Below are positions 26,335 through 34,611 of a stretch of 64,000 nt of DNA, piece after piece. How positions within the stretch are numbered: position 1 is the stretch's first letter; the number at the start of each line of letters is the position of its first letter. This DNA comes from Methylobacterium sp. J-077 (GTDB taxonomy: Bacteria > Pseudomonadota > Alphaproteobacteria > Rhizobiales > Beijerinckiaceae), in the NCBI RefSeq assembly GCF_022829365.1, contig NZ_JAKSYJ010000152.1, positions 34,700 to 98,699 of the forward strand, given 5' to 3'. Below the pieces are notes generated by a model. That model was not told where the DNA came from. It ran no database searches and was given only the letters and a program-made list of their open reading frames with translations. The translations under genes were made by a program, and so were the position numbers.

Positions 26335-27234
26335 TCAGACCCGGACGCGGCTTGGCGCGGTCGGCCGGGTGACCAGCGTGGCGAGGCCGGTCTGGAGGGC
26401 CGATCGGGTCTCGATCACCGGACTGGTGGCGTCCGGCAGGACCGGCTGGCCGTGCAGGACCCGCTCCATCGCCCGCTCCGACGCCGCGGCCTCGTCCAGC
26501 AGCCTGCGCGCGTCGGCCTCGAAGGTGTCGTCGTCCTGGCCGCCCGATCCTTGCCGGAGGCGGGGGCCGGGATAGGTCTCGTCCTCCGGCAAGGATCGGG
26601 GCTGCTCCGCATCATCGGCGGTCGGATGCGGTGACGCCATGCTCGGATCGTCCGCTTCCGCGTGGCTCTGCGCTGCCGCCGCGTCCGCATCGTCCGCGGG
26701 CGCGCTCGATGCGGCCTGAGGCGTCTCCGATCTGGTCGCCTCCTGTCCAGGGGCTGCACCCATATCGATCGCCGCCGTCTCCTCGGCGAGGCTGGCCGCT
26801 GTGACGCCTGGCTCATCGCCTGCGGCGGCATAGTCCCGGGCGATATCGGCGATCTCCCGGGCCACCTTGGCCAGGTCCTGGGCGATGAGCGCCGCCGCCT
26901 TCCTGTCTCCGGAGACCACGGCCGCGAGGGCTTCGGCCTTGAGCCGCCGGAGTGTCCGCTCGGCTTCCTGGAGCGCGAAGGCCGCGACGTCCCGCTGGCT
27001 GGTCCGGGCCGATGCCAGAGTGGTCAGCACGCTGCTGATTTGGGACAGCTTGGCGTAGCCCAGCCGCTCGGACGGTACGAGGCGCGCATCCTGATCCGGC
27101 TCGGGGCCGGGACCCGCCTGTTGTGCGGTCTCGTCCGAGGCCGCCGCGCGGTCGGGGCTCGCCGGCTTGTGCGCGGCCGGCCGCTGAGGCCCCTGAAGCG
27201 CCGCCACTCGATTCACAGATCCAACCATGGCCAC
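26335..27234 (-). CDS. Low-complexity hypothetical protein with an embedded palindromic element
   Basis: This is a 299-residue soluble protein I do not recognise. A predicted helical core at about residues 55-135 (KLSQISSVLTTLASARTSQR, then AFALQEAERTLRRLKAEALA) is flanked by Ala/Pro/Asp/Glu-rich disordered parts. An 18-bp perfect inverted repeat at 26543-26600 lies inside the frame and encodes the odd segment PGPRLRQGSGGQ. Codon periodicity is weaker than in neighbours outside the core. A second in-frame ATG at 27228 is an equally good start. It converges with argH (25-base gap). Confidence 0.6.
   Translation of the reverse strand: MAMVGSVNRVAALQGPQRPAAHKPASPDRAAASDETAQQAGPGPEPDQDARLVPSERLGYAKLSQISSVLTTLASARTSQRDVAAFALQEAERTLRRLKAEALAAVVSGDRKAAALIAQDLAKVAREIADIARDYAAAGDEPGVTAASLAEETAAIDMGAAPGQEATRSETPQAASSAPADDADAAAAQSHAEADDPSMASPHPTADDAEQPRSLPEDETYPGPRLRQGSGGQDDDTFEADARRLLDEAAASERAMERVLHGQPVLPDATSPVIETRSALQTGLATLVTRPTAPSRVRV
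26543..26600. repeat. 18-bp perfect inverted repeat within a coding region
   Basis: The left arm is 26543-26560, CCCGATCCTTGCCGGAGG; the right arm 26583-26600 is its exact reverse complement; the spacer is 22 bases. It would form a very stable hairpin in the transcript of the gene at 26335-27234. Confidence 0.8.
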
Positions 27235-27661
27235 CTGCCGCGCGGAACTGTCCTGCGCCGACAGAATCAGACACGGTCGGCAAGAGACGCATACGCTATG
27301 CTTGGAGTGTTTTCAAATTCAACCCCGGATTTGTGATGATAAGATCGAGAGAAAGACTCAAATTTATCCGTGAAGATACTCCGATAGTCGGATCATGACG
27401 CCGAGAGTGTCTTCAAATTTGTTTCATCTGGTCGTAAAAAAATTCGAATTGCTTGCTGTATGGCCTTCCCGTGTCGCCCGAGCCTTCTAGCCAAGGCTGT
27501 CGAAACTTGGCAGATATCTCCCATGACCTTGTCGATTCACCGCGCGGGCGCTGCGATTCGCAGCCGAATTAACGGCCCGGCCTGATCCGTCAGGCCGGGT
27601 CTGCCCGCCCGTGAAGATTGTTTGTGGCGCCCGGTGCGCCGTGCCCAAGGTCGACTGTCTC
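27235..27661. other. AT-rich intergenic region with direct repeats and a hairpin
   Basis: About 430 bases with no convincing gene. The part 27300-27470 is much richer in A/T than the rest of the window. GAGTGTTTTCAAATT (27305) recurs as GAGTGTCTTCAAATT (27405), exactly 100 bases apart. A perfect 10-bp stem CCCGGCCTGA/TCAGGCCGGG with loop TCCG lies at 27576-27599, without a T-run. Promoters for both flanking genes are expected here. Confidence 0.55.
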
Positions 27662-28153
27662 ATGCCCGCTCTGGAAACCACGCTGCATCTCGTATGCGGC
27701 AAGATCGCTGCTGGAAAATCGACGCTGACCGCCAGCCTCGGCGCCCATCCCGGTACCATCGTGGTCGCCGAGGATCGCTGGCTCGCCCGGCTGTATCCCG
27801 AGGAACAGACCGGCCTGGCCGATTATGTGCGCCATGCAGCCCGCCTGCGGAGCGTGATGGGCCCGCATGTGGTGGACCTGCTCCGGGCCGGGCTCTCGGT
27901 GGTGCTGGATTTCCCCGCCAATACGCTGGCCAGCCGAGCCTGGATGCGCAGCCTGTTCGAGGACGCGGGCGTCGCCCATCGGCTCCACTATCTCGATGTC
28001 GCCGATGACGTGTGCAAGGCGCGCCTGAGGGCGAGGAATGCTTCGGGCACCCACGATTTTACGGTGACGGATGCGGAATTCGCGCTGTTCACCCAATACT
28101 TCGTGGCGCCGACCCCGGAAGAGGGGTTCAACGTGCTCGTCTATCGCCCATAG
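27662..28153 (+). CDS. P-loop ATPase/kinase of the AAA_33 (zeta-toxin-like) type
   Basis: This is a 163-residue protein with a Walker A loop LVCGKIAAGKST near the N-terminus. SVVLDFPANT forms the second strand with an Asp, and a lid-like helix CKARLRARN contains arginines for phosphate contact, followed by THDFTVTDAEFALFTQYF. Related small ATPases phosphorylate nucleosides, sugars or antibiotics. ATG 27662 is chosen because it lies 8 residues before the first strand; the frame opens at 27611 but those codons look non-coding. No partner antitoxin is adjacent. Substrate unknown. Confidence 0.78.
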   Translation: MPALETTLHLVCGKIAAGKSTLTASLGAHPGTIVVAEDRWLARLYPEEQTGLADYVRHAARLRSVMGPHVVDLLRAGLSVVLDFPANTLASRAWMRSLFEDAGVAHRLHYLDVADDVCKARLRARNASGTHDFTVTDAEFALFTQYFVAPTPEEGFNVLVYRP

Positions 28154-28316
28154 CGGCTCCGGGGCCTGCGCCGACGGTTTCCCCCGGACACGGCTACCCA
28201 CACCCGCCCACAGGCCGAGCCGAAATTTGTGCATCGCAACCATCCGGGGCCTCGAGCGTTCACCGTCTGGCTAAGTCTGGTCCGTTAGAAGCTCGGCTGT
28301 GTGGATCGGAGATCGC

Positions 28317-28601
28317 ATGATGCCTGTCGAGAGTTGGCTGAAGCCGGACGAGGTGCCCGAACTCGCGGCACGGGCCACGGCCATGATCGATGCCGCCCTG
28401 ACCGGCTCGGGCCTGACCCGGGAGACCTACTGGTCGGCGGTCCGCAAGGGCTACAACACCCCCTATAACGACCCGCCCCGCAAGCGGGCGCAGCCGAACG
28501 CGGTCGCCCCCGCCATGGCCGCGCAGGAAAGCGCGCCCGATCCCGTATCGGTCCCCGCGGCGGTGATCGCGGCCCTGGCCACCGAGGTGCGGGCGGTCTG
28601 A
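28317..28601 (+). CDS. Small hypothetical protein
   Basis: This is a 94-residue protein with no membrane segment. The N-terminal 65 residues (VESWLKPDEVPELAARATAM to ETYWSAVRKGYNTPYNDPP) are ordered and look like a short helical module; the tail is Ala/Pro-rich. GGAG lies 5 to 8 bases before the ATG pair. I do not recognise a family. It is followed by the IalB-like gene on the same strand after 165 bases. Confidence 0.6.
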   Translation: MMPVESWLKPDEVPELAARATAMIDAALTGSGLTRETYWSAVRKGYNTPYNDPPRKRAQPNAVAPAMAAQESAPDPVSVPAAVIAALATEVRAV

Positions 28602-28766
28602 ACCGCTCCGCCCGCCCCTCTTGCCAGTCCCGTTGCCAGTCTCCTCGCCAGCCCTGTCGGCCGCCATCGAGCTTGGCTGCCATCTTGCCGACTTTTTGCG
28701 CGGGCTTCACTCATCCAGATCCCCGGTCCGGCCCCAGATGGAGCCGCCCGTCGACAGGAAGTGAAG

Positions 28767-29486
28767 ATGGTCCGCGTCCCCCGCCTGCTCCCGGTCGGAG
28801 CCCTCGCCCTGCTCGCATCCGGTCTCGTCACGGGCCTCGTCGGAGCCATGGTCGGCGGGGTGGCCTTGTCGGCGACGGTCGCTCAGGCCCAGGAACCGGA
28901 GCCGGACGGTTTGTCGGACGCCGCACCCGCCAAGCGCGGTCGCAGGCCCCGCCGCGAGCGCACGCCCCGCGCCGAGAAGAAGGCCGCGACCCCCCCGGGC
29001 ATGCAGCAGGCCACCCCGGTGGCGATCTTCGGCGACTGGAACGTGTTCGTGAACGGCGATGGCCGCGCCAAGCTCTGCTACGCCATCGCCCAGCCGCAGG
29101 CGCGCTCGCCCAAGACCCTGAAGCGCGACACCGCCTACCTGTTCGTGAGCGTGCGCAAGGGCGAGAACGTCCAGAACGAGGTGGCGGTGATGCTGGGCTT
29201 CCCGTCGAAGCCCGCGGCGTCCCAGATCAAGCCGGGCTCGGCCGCAGCGCCGACCGACCCGAGCCTCAATCTCGGCAGCGGCCGCTACGGCCTGGTCGTG
29301 AAGGACGGCAATGCCTGGCTGCAGAACCCCGCCGAGGAGGCCCGGGTTGTCTCCGAGATGAGCGCGCGCAACCCGAAGCTGGTGATCAAGACGACGTCCC
29401 TGCGCGGCAACCCGACCAGCGACGAATACGCGCTGGCCGGGTTCGCGGAGGCGATGAAGCGCACCCGGGATGAGTGCGCCAAGTAA
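28767..29486 (+). CDS. Invasion-associated locus B (IalB) family protein
   Basis: This is a secreted protein of 239 residues. A signal segment ends near VAQAQE, followed by a basic, proline-rich linker (KRGRRPRRERTPRAEKKA) and an IalB-type domain: IFGDWNVFVNGDGRAKLCYAIAQPQ, TAYLFVSVRKGENVQNEV, and the closing segment SLRGNPTSDEYALAGFAEA. IalB was named in Bartonella for erythrocyte invasion, but the family is widespread in non-pathogenic alphaproteobacteria, so no virulence role is implied. ATG 28767 follows AGGAAG; an in-frame GTG at 28761 is the alternative. Confidence 0.82.
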   Translation: MVRVPRLLPVGALALLASGLVTGLVGAMVGGVALSATVAQAQEPEPDGLSDAAPAKRGRRPRRERTPRAEKKAATPPGMQQATPVAIFGDWNVFVNGDGRAKLCYAIAQPQARSPKTLKRDTAYLFVSVRKGENVQNEVAVMLGFPSKPAASQIKPGSAAAPTDPSLNLGSGRYGLVVKDGNAWLQNPAEEARVVSEMSARNPKLVIKTTSLRGNPTSDEYALAGFAEAMKRTRDECAK

Positions 29487-29493
29487 AGGCCTC

Positions 29494-29832
29494 TCAGGCC
29501 CGGCGGCGGCGGATTTCGGCGACCGGCCCGTGACCGGTGGCCGAGCGGGCGCGGGCCGCGATCCGCTCGCGGGCGGCGCGGGCGGCCTGCTCGGTGTTGC
29601 GGAACACGGTGCCGTCGAGGCCGTCGAAATCCCGCGACGACGAGAAGAACCGCACGCCGCGCCCCTCGGGCACGACGATGCCGGCGGTGACCTCGCCGAT
29701 CTCGATCACCCGCGGCGGCTCGGCCCGGTCCGCCGCCGCGCGGTCGGCGAGCGCGACATCCTTGGGCGTGCGCGCGTCGGTGAAGGGGTCGGGACGGTCT
29801 GTCGGCGCAAGCGCGACTTCGAGACTGTGCAT
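29494..29832 (-). CDS. Hypothetical protein
   Basis: This is a 112-residue soluble protein with no family I recognise. The region EPPRVIEIGEVTAGIVVPEGRGVRFFSSSRDFDGLDGTVF suggests a small beta-rich fold, followed by an Arg/Ala-rich helix (EQAARAARERIAARARS) and a basic end. It converges with the IalB-like gene, with only 7 bases between stops. A conserved, unknown protein is the most that can be said. Confidence 0.55.
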   Translation of the reverse strand: MHSLEVALAPTDRPDPFTDARTPKDVALADRAAADRAEPPRVIEIGEVTAGIVVPEGRGVRFFSSSRDFDGLDGTVFRNTEQAARAARERIAARARSATGHGPVAEIRRRRA

Positions 29833-30409
29833 GAGACGGAATCCTGCCTTGGCCGGCGCCAGGGCCGTGCCGGAATGCGGAAGCTGATCTTGAGGGTCTG
29901 TGCGGCCCAGGTCTCGCCGATCACGTCGATCGTGCGGGTCTCTAGGCCCTTGATGTGACGAATACGCTATCGCCGATTCGGTGCCGCATGAGCGCGGCCG
30001 GCCTGCCTCGGTGGGCCAGCCCCCGGCCCGCTCAGGCTTTCGATCGGATCCGGGGTTTCCACGTGAAAACCGCGTCGAGTCCCGCGCGGCATCGACAGTG
30101 GCGCCGATGAGCCGGGACGCCCGCCGCGCGATGGAGCGCGTGCCGAAAGGAGCCGGTTCGGATCGACATCCTGTCCTCCAGACTGAAGGACCACGCGGCG
30201 CGAGCGCCGTCGCAGTGCTTTAGCGTTTGATGACGCGGCGCAAGCTATGCGTCTCAAATCATCGCGGCCGTGGGGCGTCGTGCGATGTCCCGTTCGGCGA
30301 TCCCAAGATGGGCTCGGGCCGTCGGCCCGTCAACGGAACGGGCTTCCGATTTTCAGGCCCGGCTTGGCAGGAAGCCGGTCCCGTCGGCCCGCCCGGGAGA
30401 TGCGATGGT
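29833..30409. other. Gene-free intergenic region
   Basis: 577 bases in which I see no gene with believable codon use. It must hold the promoter of the gene at 29494-29832. The only notable motif is the near-palindrome GGTTTCCACGTGAAAACC at 30054-30071, centred on CACGTG. Confidence 0.5.
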
Positions 30410-31135
30410 TCAGGCGCCGGTGATCACTGCGGCGAGGTCGGCGAAATCCGAGAAGACCCGGCCGGCGCCGGCGCGCACGAGGTCGGCCCCCGCCGGGTCA
30501 TGGCCCCAATGGCCGCCGCCGGTGAAGCCGGCGACCCGCATGCCGGCGCTGCGAGCCGCGGTGACCCCGGGCACGCTGTCCTCGATCACCAGGCAGGCTT
30601 CCGGCGCCGCGCCCATGCGCTCGGCGGCGAACAGGAACAGGTCGGGGAACGGCTTGCCCCGGGCGACCTGCGCCGAGGAGAAGACGCGCTCGCCGAACAG
30701 CGGCAGCAGCCCGGTCAGGCTCAGGGAATGGCGCAGCCGCACCGGGTCGCTGCTCGAGGCCACGCAGGCCGGCAGGCCCAGAGCCGCGACCGCCTCGGCG
30801 ACACCGCGCATCGCCCGCAGCTCGGCGTCGAACAGGGCCAGCGTCTCGGCCTTGACCGCCTCCACGAAGCCCGGTGGGGCGACGACGCCGTAATCGCGCG
30901 CGACGTGGTCCATGATCGACACCATCGAGGTGCCGGTGAAGCGCGCCCGCACGGTCTCGAAGGCGATGGCGACGCCGATGCGGTTGAGGCCGGCGGTGAG
31001 GCAGGCGAGGCTCAGGGGCTCGCTGTCGACCAGGACGCCGTCGCAATCGAAGATCACCAGGCCGAGTTTTTGGGCGTCCGCGTCCAAGATCGACGGTCCT
31101 CGACGGCCCTGTGCCGCCGGGCGTCCCTGTGGCAT
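30410..31135 (-). CDS. HAD-family phosphatase (beta-phosphoglucomutase/CbbY-like)
   Basis: This is a cytoplasmic HAD hydrolase with a helical cap (class I). Motif I is GLVIFDCDGVLVDSEPL (nucleophile Asp and general-acid Asp), motif II CVASSSDP, motif III GKPFPDLFLFAAERMG with Lys, and motif IV CLVIEDSVPGVTAARSAGM with the paired acidic residues. The motif I form and IEDSxxGxxAA fit phosphoglucomutase- or phosphoglycolate-phosphatase-like enzymes. The ATG at 31135 gives a 16-residue low-complexity extension; a TTG at 31087 with GAGGA upstream would start directly at MDADAQKLGL and may be the real start. Substrate unknown. Confidence 0.85.
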   Translation of the reverse strand: MPQGRPAAQGRRGPSILDADAQKLGLVIFDCDGVLVDSEPLSLACLTAGLNRIGVAIAFETVRARFTGTSMVSIMDHVARDYGVVAPPGFVEAVKAETLALFDAELRAMRGVAEAVAALGLPACVASSSDPVRLRHSLSLTGLLPLFGERVFSSAQVARGKPFPDLFLFAAERMGAAPEACLVIEDSVPGVTAARSAGMRVAGFTGGGHWGHDPAGADLVRAGAGRVFSDFADLAAVITGA

Positions 31136-31292
31136 GGCCCCCCCGGGGCGGCAACCGCGCGCATGCCGCAGCGCACCCTGTGCGTGCCGCGCCCGACTCC
31201 ATGCGTGCCGCAGCTTGCACCCGGCGGCTCGGCCCCATACTCCCGGGGCGGGCGCCTCCCGGGGCGCCAGCCATGGCTCAGAAGATCCCGCG

Positions 31293-31613
31293 ATGTTCCG
31301 CTTCCTGGCCCGCGTCCTGGGCTTCCTGCTGATGGCCGGCGGCTTCGTCGCGCTGGTCTATGACGGCGCCCGCTCGATCGCCAATAACGGCCTGCGGGTG
31401 ACGCCGCTCTCGGACGTGATCGCCACCCTGTTCAAGGACAGGGCCGGCACCCTGCAGGGCAGCCTCGAGGGGGCAGCGCCCTGGCTCTGGCACCTGCTGG
31501 GCCTCCCGCTGACCCTCGCCCCGGCCTCGCTGATCGGCCTGGGGCTCGGCGCGGTCCTGCTCTGGCTCGGGCAGCCGGGCCGGGAGCCGATCGGGTTCCT
31601 GACGAAGCCCTAA
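31293..31613 (+). CDS. Two-helix membrane protein, unknown function
   Basis: This 106-residue protein has an N-terminal hydrophobic helix (FLARVLGFLLMAGGFVALVY) and a C-terminal one (LPLTLAPASLIGLGLGAVLLWL), joined by an amphipathic loop containing DGARSIANNGLRVTPLSDVI. This pattern recurs as a conserved hypothetical in Hyphomicrobiales, but no function is known to me. Its stop overlaps the stop of the convergent LOV gene by a few bases. Confidence 0.65.
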   Translation: MFRFLARVLGFLLMAGGFVALVYDGARSIANNGLRVTPLSDVIATLFKDRAGTLQGSLEGAAPWLWHLLGLPLTLAPASLIGLGLGAVLLWLGQPGREPIGFLTKP

Positions 31614-32122
31614 CCCGCGGCGAGCCGGGCCCGGGCCTCGGCGAGCTCGTCCTTCAGCCGCGCGACCTCGGCGGTCAGCGCGTAGTGTTCGCTGACGTCG
31701 ATCTGCGATGCGAAGAAGTAGACCACCGTTCCGGCCGGATCCCGCACCGGCCCGACATAGAGCCCGTTCTGGAAGACCGATCCGTCCTTGCGGTAGTTGA
31801 CGAGGTCGACTTGGATGTCGGCCTCCTGCTGGATCGCGGCGCGGAGGCGCTCGACGGCGGCCGGATCGGTCTCCGGCCCCTGCAGGAAGCGGCAATTGCG
31901 CCCGGCCACCTCCAGCCGCGTGTACCCGGTGAGGTTCAGGAAGGCGTCGTTGGCGAAGACGATCGGGTTGTCGTATTGCCGCGGATCGGTGACGATCATC
32001 GGCATCCGGGTCGCCCGCACGGCCGCGGCGAACGGATCGCCCCGGTTCGATTCCGCCCTGAGGTTGTCCAGCACGTGGCTCGTGGCGGTCCAGCCCGCGT
32101 CCATCCGGTTCCAGCCTTTCAC
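31610..32122 (-). CDS. Short LOV-domain blue-light photoreceptor
   Basis: This is a 170-residue soluble protein consisting of one LOV domain. The photoactive motif is intact: AGRNCRFLQG with Cys77, which forms the light-induced bond to flavin C4a. The flavin-contact residues are also present: NYRKDGSVFQN (two Asn) and the glutamine in YFFASQIDVSE. An N-terminal helix and a C-terminal Ala/Glu/Arg-rich helix (LTAEVARLKDELAEARARLA) flank it; the latter looks like a dimerising coiled coil. There is no kinase or HTH output, so it is a short LOV that probably signals by protein-protein contact. No obvious partner lies beside it. Confidence 0.88.
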   Translation of the reverse strand: MKGWNRMDAGWTATSHVLDNLRAESNRGDPFAAAVRATRMPMIVTDPRQYDNPIVFANDAFLNLTGYTRLEVAGRNCRFLQGPETDPAAVERLRAAIQQEADIQVDLVNYRKDGSVFQNGLYVGPVRDPAGTVVYFFASQIDVSEHYALTAEVARLKDELAEARARLAAG

Positions 32123-32320
32123 GCCGCACTCTGAAGACCGCGGCTTCGTACGCCTACAAGCCGGAAATCACCGGTGCGGTCCAGTGCTTCGATCAGAATC
32201 CGCATCGTGCGACGGATTTGCGGGCGCTCTGTACATCCTGGACCAAGGCGCAAATCTGTCTCAGGCATCGGGGCGACCCCATAGTCCAATCCAATTCTGA
32301 GACCCGGAAGGCGAGACACG

Positions 32321-32977
32321 ATGTTCCTGTTCCGCAAGCGCCCCGCCATGCCGAGCCCCGCCGACGCCCTGCCGGGCCGCCCGAACCCGCTCCCGACCGC
32401 CGAGACCCACTTCGTCAACGGCAACCCGCTCAAGGGGCCGTATCCCGAGGGGACCGAGACGATCGTGCTCGGGCTCGGCTGCTTCTGGGGGGCCGAGCGC
32501 CGGTTCTGGCAGCTGCCGCAGGGCGTGTTCGTGACGGCGGTGGGCTATGCCGGGGGCTACACCCCGAACCCGACCTACGAGGAGGTCTGCACCGGCCGGA
32601 CCGGCCACAACGAGGTGGTGCTGGTGGCCTTCGATCCCGCGGTGCTGCCGCTCGATGCCGTGCTGCGGACCTTCTTCGAGAGCCACAACCCGACCCAGGG
32701 CCTGCGCCAGGGCAACGATGTCGGCACGCAGTACCGCTCGGGCATCTATACCAACGGCCCGGAGCAGGCGGCGAAAGCCAAAGCCGTGCGCGCGGCCTAT
32801 GCCGGGGCCCTGCGGGCACGCAACTTCCCCGACATCACCACCGAGATCGTGCCGCTGGAGACCTTCTCCTTCGCGGAAGGCTACCACCAGCAATACCTCG
32901 CCAAGAACCCAACGGGCTATTGCGGGCTCGGCGGCACCGGCGTGAGCTGCCCGGTGGGGGCCGGGATCGCCGCCTGA
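32321..32977 (+). CDS. msrA: Peptide methionine sulfoxide reductase A
   Basis: MsrA reduces S-methionine sulfoxide in oxidised proteins using thioredoxin. The 218-residue protein has the catalytic [13 protein letters not shown] (Cys54), [26 protein letters not shown], and the substrate pocket [23 protein letters not shown] with the Asp and Tyr of the active site. The C-terminal [15 protein letters not shown] supplies the resolving cysteines. There is no export signal, so it acts in the cytoplasm. Pairing with msrB is not seen here. Confidence 0.96.
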   Translation: MFLFRKRPAMPSPADALPGRPNPLPTAETHFVNGNPLKGPYPEGTETIVLGLGCFWGAERRFWQLPQGVFVTAVGYAGGYTPNPTYEEVCTGRTGHNEVVLVAFDPAVLPLDAVLRTFFESHNPTQGLRQGNDVGTQYRSGIYTNGPEQAAKAKAVRAAYAGALRARNFPDITTEIVPLETFSFAEGYHQQYLAKNPTGYCGLGGTGVSCPVGAGIAA

Positions 32978-32981
32978 TTTT

Positions 32982-33143
32982 TTAAGGGTTGCCGGCCGGA
33001 CGCGGCACCGGCGCCGCGGGCGCGGTGACGGCGCCCGCTTCGGGCTGAGGCGTGCTCCGCGGGCTGCGCAGCACGATGAGCACGCCGCCGATGACCGACA
33101 GGGCGAGGGCGGTGACGAGGATGAGGAAGAGCCAGCGGGGCAT
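32982..33143 (-). CDS. Tiny single-helix membrane protein
   Basis: This 53-residue frame begins MPRWLFLILVTALALSVIGG and has one strong N-terminal membrane helix ending at LIVLRSPR, followed by a Pro/Ala-rich tail. AGGG lies about 8 bases before the ATG. It fits exactly between the msrA stop (4 bases away) and the next minus-strand gene, where no other frame competes. No family is recognised. Confidence 0.5.
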   Translation of the reverse strand: MPRWLFLILVTALALSVIGGVLIVLRSPRSTPQPEAGAVTAPAAPVPRPAGNP

Positions 33144-33178
33144 CCGGTGGCCCTAGCACGTCGTACCCGGTTCGGCGA

Positions 33179-33535
33179 TCAGCGTGGGACGAACACGCCC
33201 GGCACGACCTTGCCGGTCCGGCCGAAGAACGCCTCCGCCCGGGCGCAACTGGCCGGCACGTCCTTCTCGTAGACGGCCAGGTAGGACCGGGCCTGCAGCA
33301 GCAGGGTATCGCGTTCGAGATCCGCGGGATCGACGCCCATCGCCTGAACCACGCTCTTGAAGCGGTCGCCGTCGGTCCGCAGCGTCTGGCAATGGAGGTT
33401 CACGAACCCGACGAGGCCAGCGAGCTTGGCCGCCTTGAGAGCGTTGGCCGGCGGTTCCGCCGGCGCCTGGCCCAGCGCCGGCGCCGCGATGGCGGCCAGG
33501 ACGAGCGTCGTCGGCAACAGGCTGCGGATTGGCAT
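33179..33535 (-). CDS. Secreted hypothetical protein
   Basis: This is a 118-residue protein with a signal peptide (PIRSLLPTTLVLAAIAAPALGQA). The mature part is mostly helical, with two cysteines (FVNLHCQTLRTDGDRFKSVV and PASCARAEAFFG) that could form a disulfide. GGAG lies 8 bases before ATG 33535, so this start is preferred over ATG 33550. It follows mepA after 19 bases on the same strand, so the two are probably co-transcribed. Function unknown; a periplasmic location is predicted. Confidence 0.7.
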   Translation of the reverse strand: MPIRSLLPTTLVLAAIAAPALGQAPAEPPANALKAAKLAGLVGFVNLHCQTLRTDGDRFKSVVQAMGVDPADLERDTLLLQARSYLAVYEKDVPASCARAEAFFGRTGKVVPGVFVPR

Positions 33536-33554
33536 TCGGGGACACTCCATCGGG

Positions 33555-34490
33555 CTACGGCGCCTTCAGCACCGCCCGGCAGGCGGATGGCAGGGCCGCC
33601 AGGGTCATGGCAGGCTTGGGCTTCGGCGGTACCTTGGGCGGCTTCGGGTGCAGCACCGCGTCGGAGAACCAGTAGCCGAGATCGTCGCAGCCATCCGTGG
33701 CGGCGGGGGCGCCCTGGGGCTGGCAATCCTCCTGGCCGGCCGGGCAGGCCAGCCGGATATGGTAATGGTAATTGTGCCCGTACATCGGGCGCACCTTGGA
33801 CATCCAGCTCCGGCCCGACGCCTCCCGGCACAGGGCCTTCTTGATCGCCGCGTTGACGAAGATGCGCTCCACCTCCGGCTGCTCGGCGGTGAGCTTGATC
33901 AGTTGCAGGTGCGTCGGCGTCCAGACCTCCGGGTCGACGTCGAGTCGGTCCGGGCGGACCATGTCGGTGGCCGAGGTCTCCTCGCGCTCCGCCCGGCTCA
34001 TCCGGTGATCGGGCATCGGCGTCAGCCAGACATCGGCGTCGATGCCGATCTGGTGCGAGGCGTGGCCGGTGATCATCGGGCCGCCGCGGGGCTGGGCCAT
34101 GTCGCCGACGAGCAGCCCCGGCCAGCCGACCCGGGCAGCCTTCTGCGACAGGCGCTCGACGAAATCGATCAGGTAGGGCGTGCCCCACATCCGGTTGCGG
34201 GACGGGCGCATGACCTGCCAGTTCGGCCCGTCCATCGGCAGCGCCTCGCCGCCGGCGAAGCAGCCCTTGGCGTAGAACCCGTAGATATGGGCCGGCCCGC
34301 TCGAGGCGCGGGTGACGCGGCCGAACAGGGCCTTGGCCGGGGTCGAGGGCGCGTCCGGGTGCTCGAGGGGCGGCAGCGGCTTCGGGTTGACGCTGCCGCG
34401 GTCCTGGGCGTGCGCCCCCGCCCCGGACAGGAGAAGGGCAGCGAGGGCGAGGCCCGCGGCGGGGCTCGGGGTGAGACGCGGAATCGGCAT
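33555..34490 (-). CDS. mepA: Penicillin-insensitive murein endopeptidase
   Basis: MepA cleaves D-alanyl-meso-diaminopimelate cross-links in peptidoglycan from the periplasm. The 311-residue protein has a signal peptide (LALAALLLSGAGAHAQ). The LAS-type zinc site is intact: GPMITGHASHQIGIDADVWL (His, and the H-x-x-G-x-D-x-D pattern) and YGHNYHYHIRLACP with the last zinc His. Several cysteines in the C-terminal part (CPAGQEDCQPQ, DGCDD) suggest disulfides. The tail is Pro/Lys-rich. It is followed by a small secreted protein gene on the same strand. Confidence 0.93.
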   Translation of the reverse strand: MPIPRLTPSPAAGLALAALLLSGAGAHAQDRGSVNPKPLPPLEHPDAPSTPAKALFGRVTRASSGPAHIYGFYAKGCFAGGEALPMDGPNWQVMRPSRNRMWGTPYLIDFVERLSQKAARVGWPGLLVGDMAQPRGGPMITGHASHQIGIDADVWLTPMPDHRMSRAEREETSATDMVRPDRLDVDPEVWTPTHLQLIKLTAEQPEVERIFVNAAIKKALCREASGRSWMSKVRPMYGHNYHYHIRLACPAGQEDCQPQGAPAATDGCDDLGYWFSDAVLHPKPPKVPPKPKPAMTLAALPSACRAVLKAP

Positions 34491-34611
34491 GCGGGGAGCT
34501 GTTCGTCCGTCTGAGGGGGCGGGCGCAGGCCCGGACCGGAACGTGGGGCACGGCCGGGGCGTTTTTCAGGCAACAACCGAAACGCGAAGCAGACCCGCCC
34601 GGGAGGCGACC

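Noticed and set aside
30054..30071. GGTTTCCACGTGAAAACC as a third parS site
   Set aside because: Although centred on CACGTG, its arms are shifted by one base and give five mismatches to the 16-bp parS.
29967..30257. 96-codon minus-strand frame and overlapping plus-strand frame in the 577-base gap
   Set aside because: Both are Arg/Pro/Ser-rich without domain features or ribosome sites; neither can be supported as a gene.
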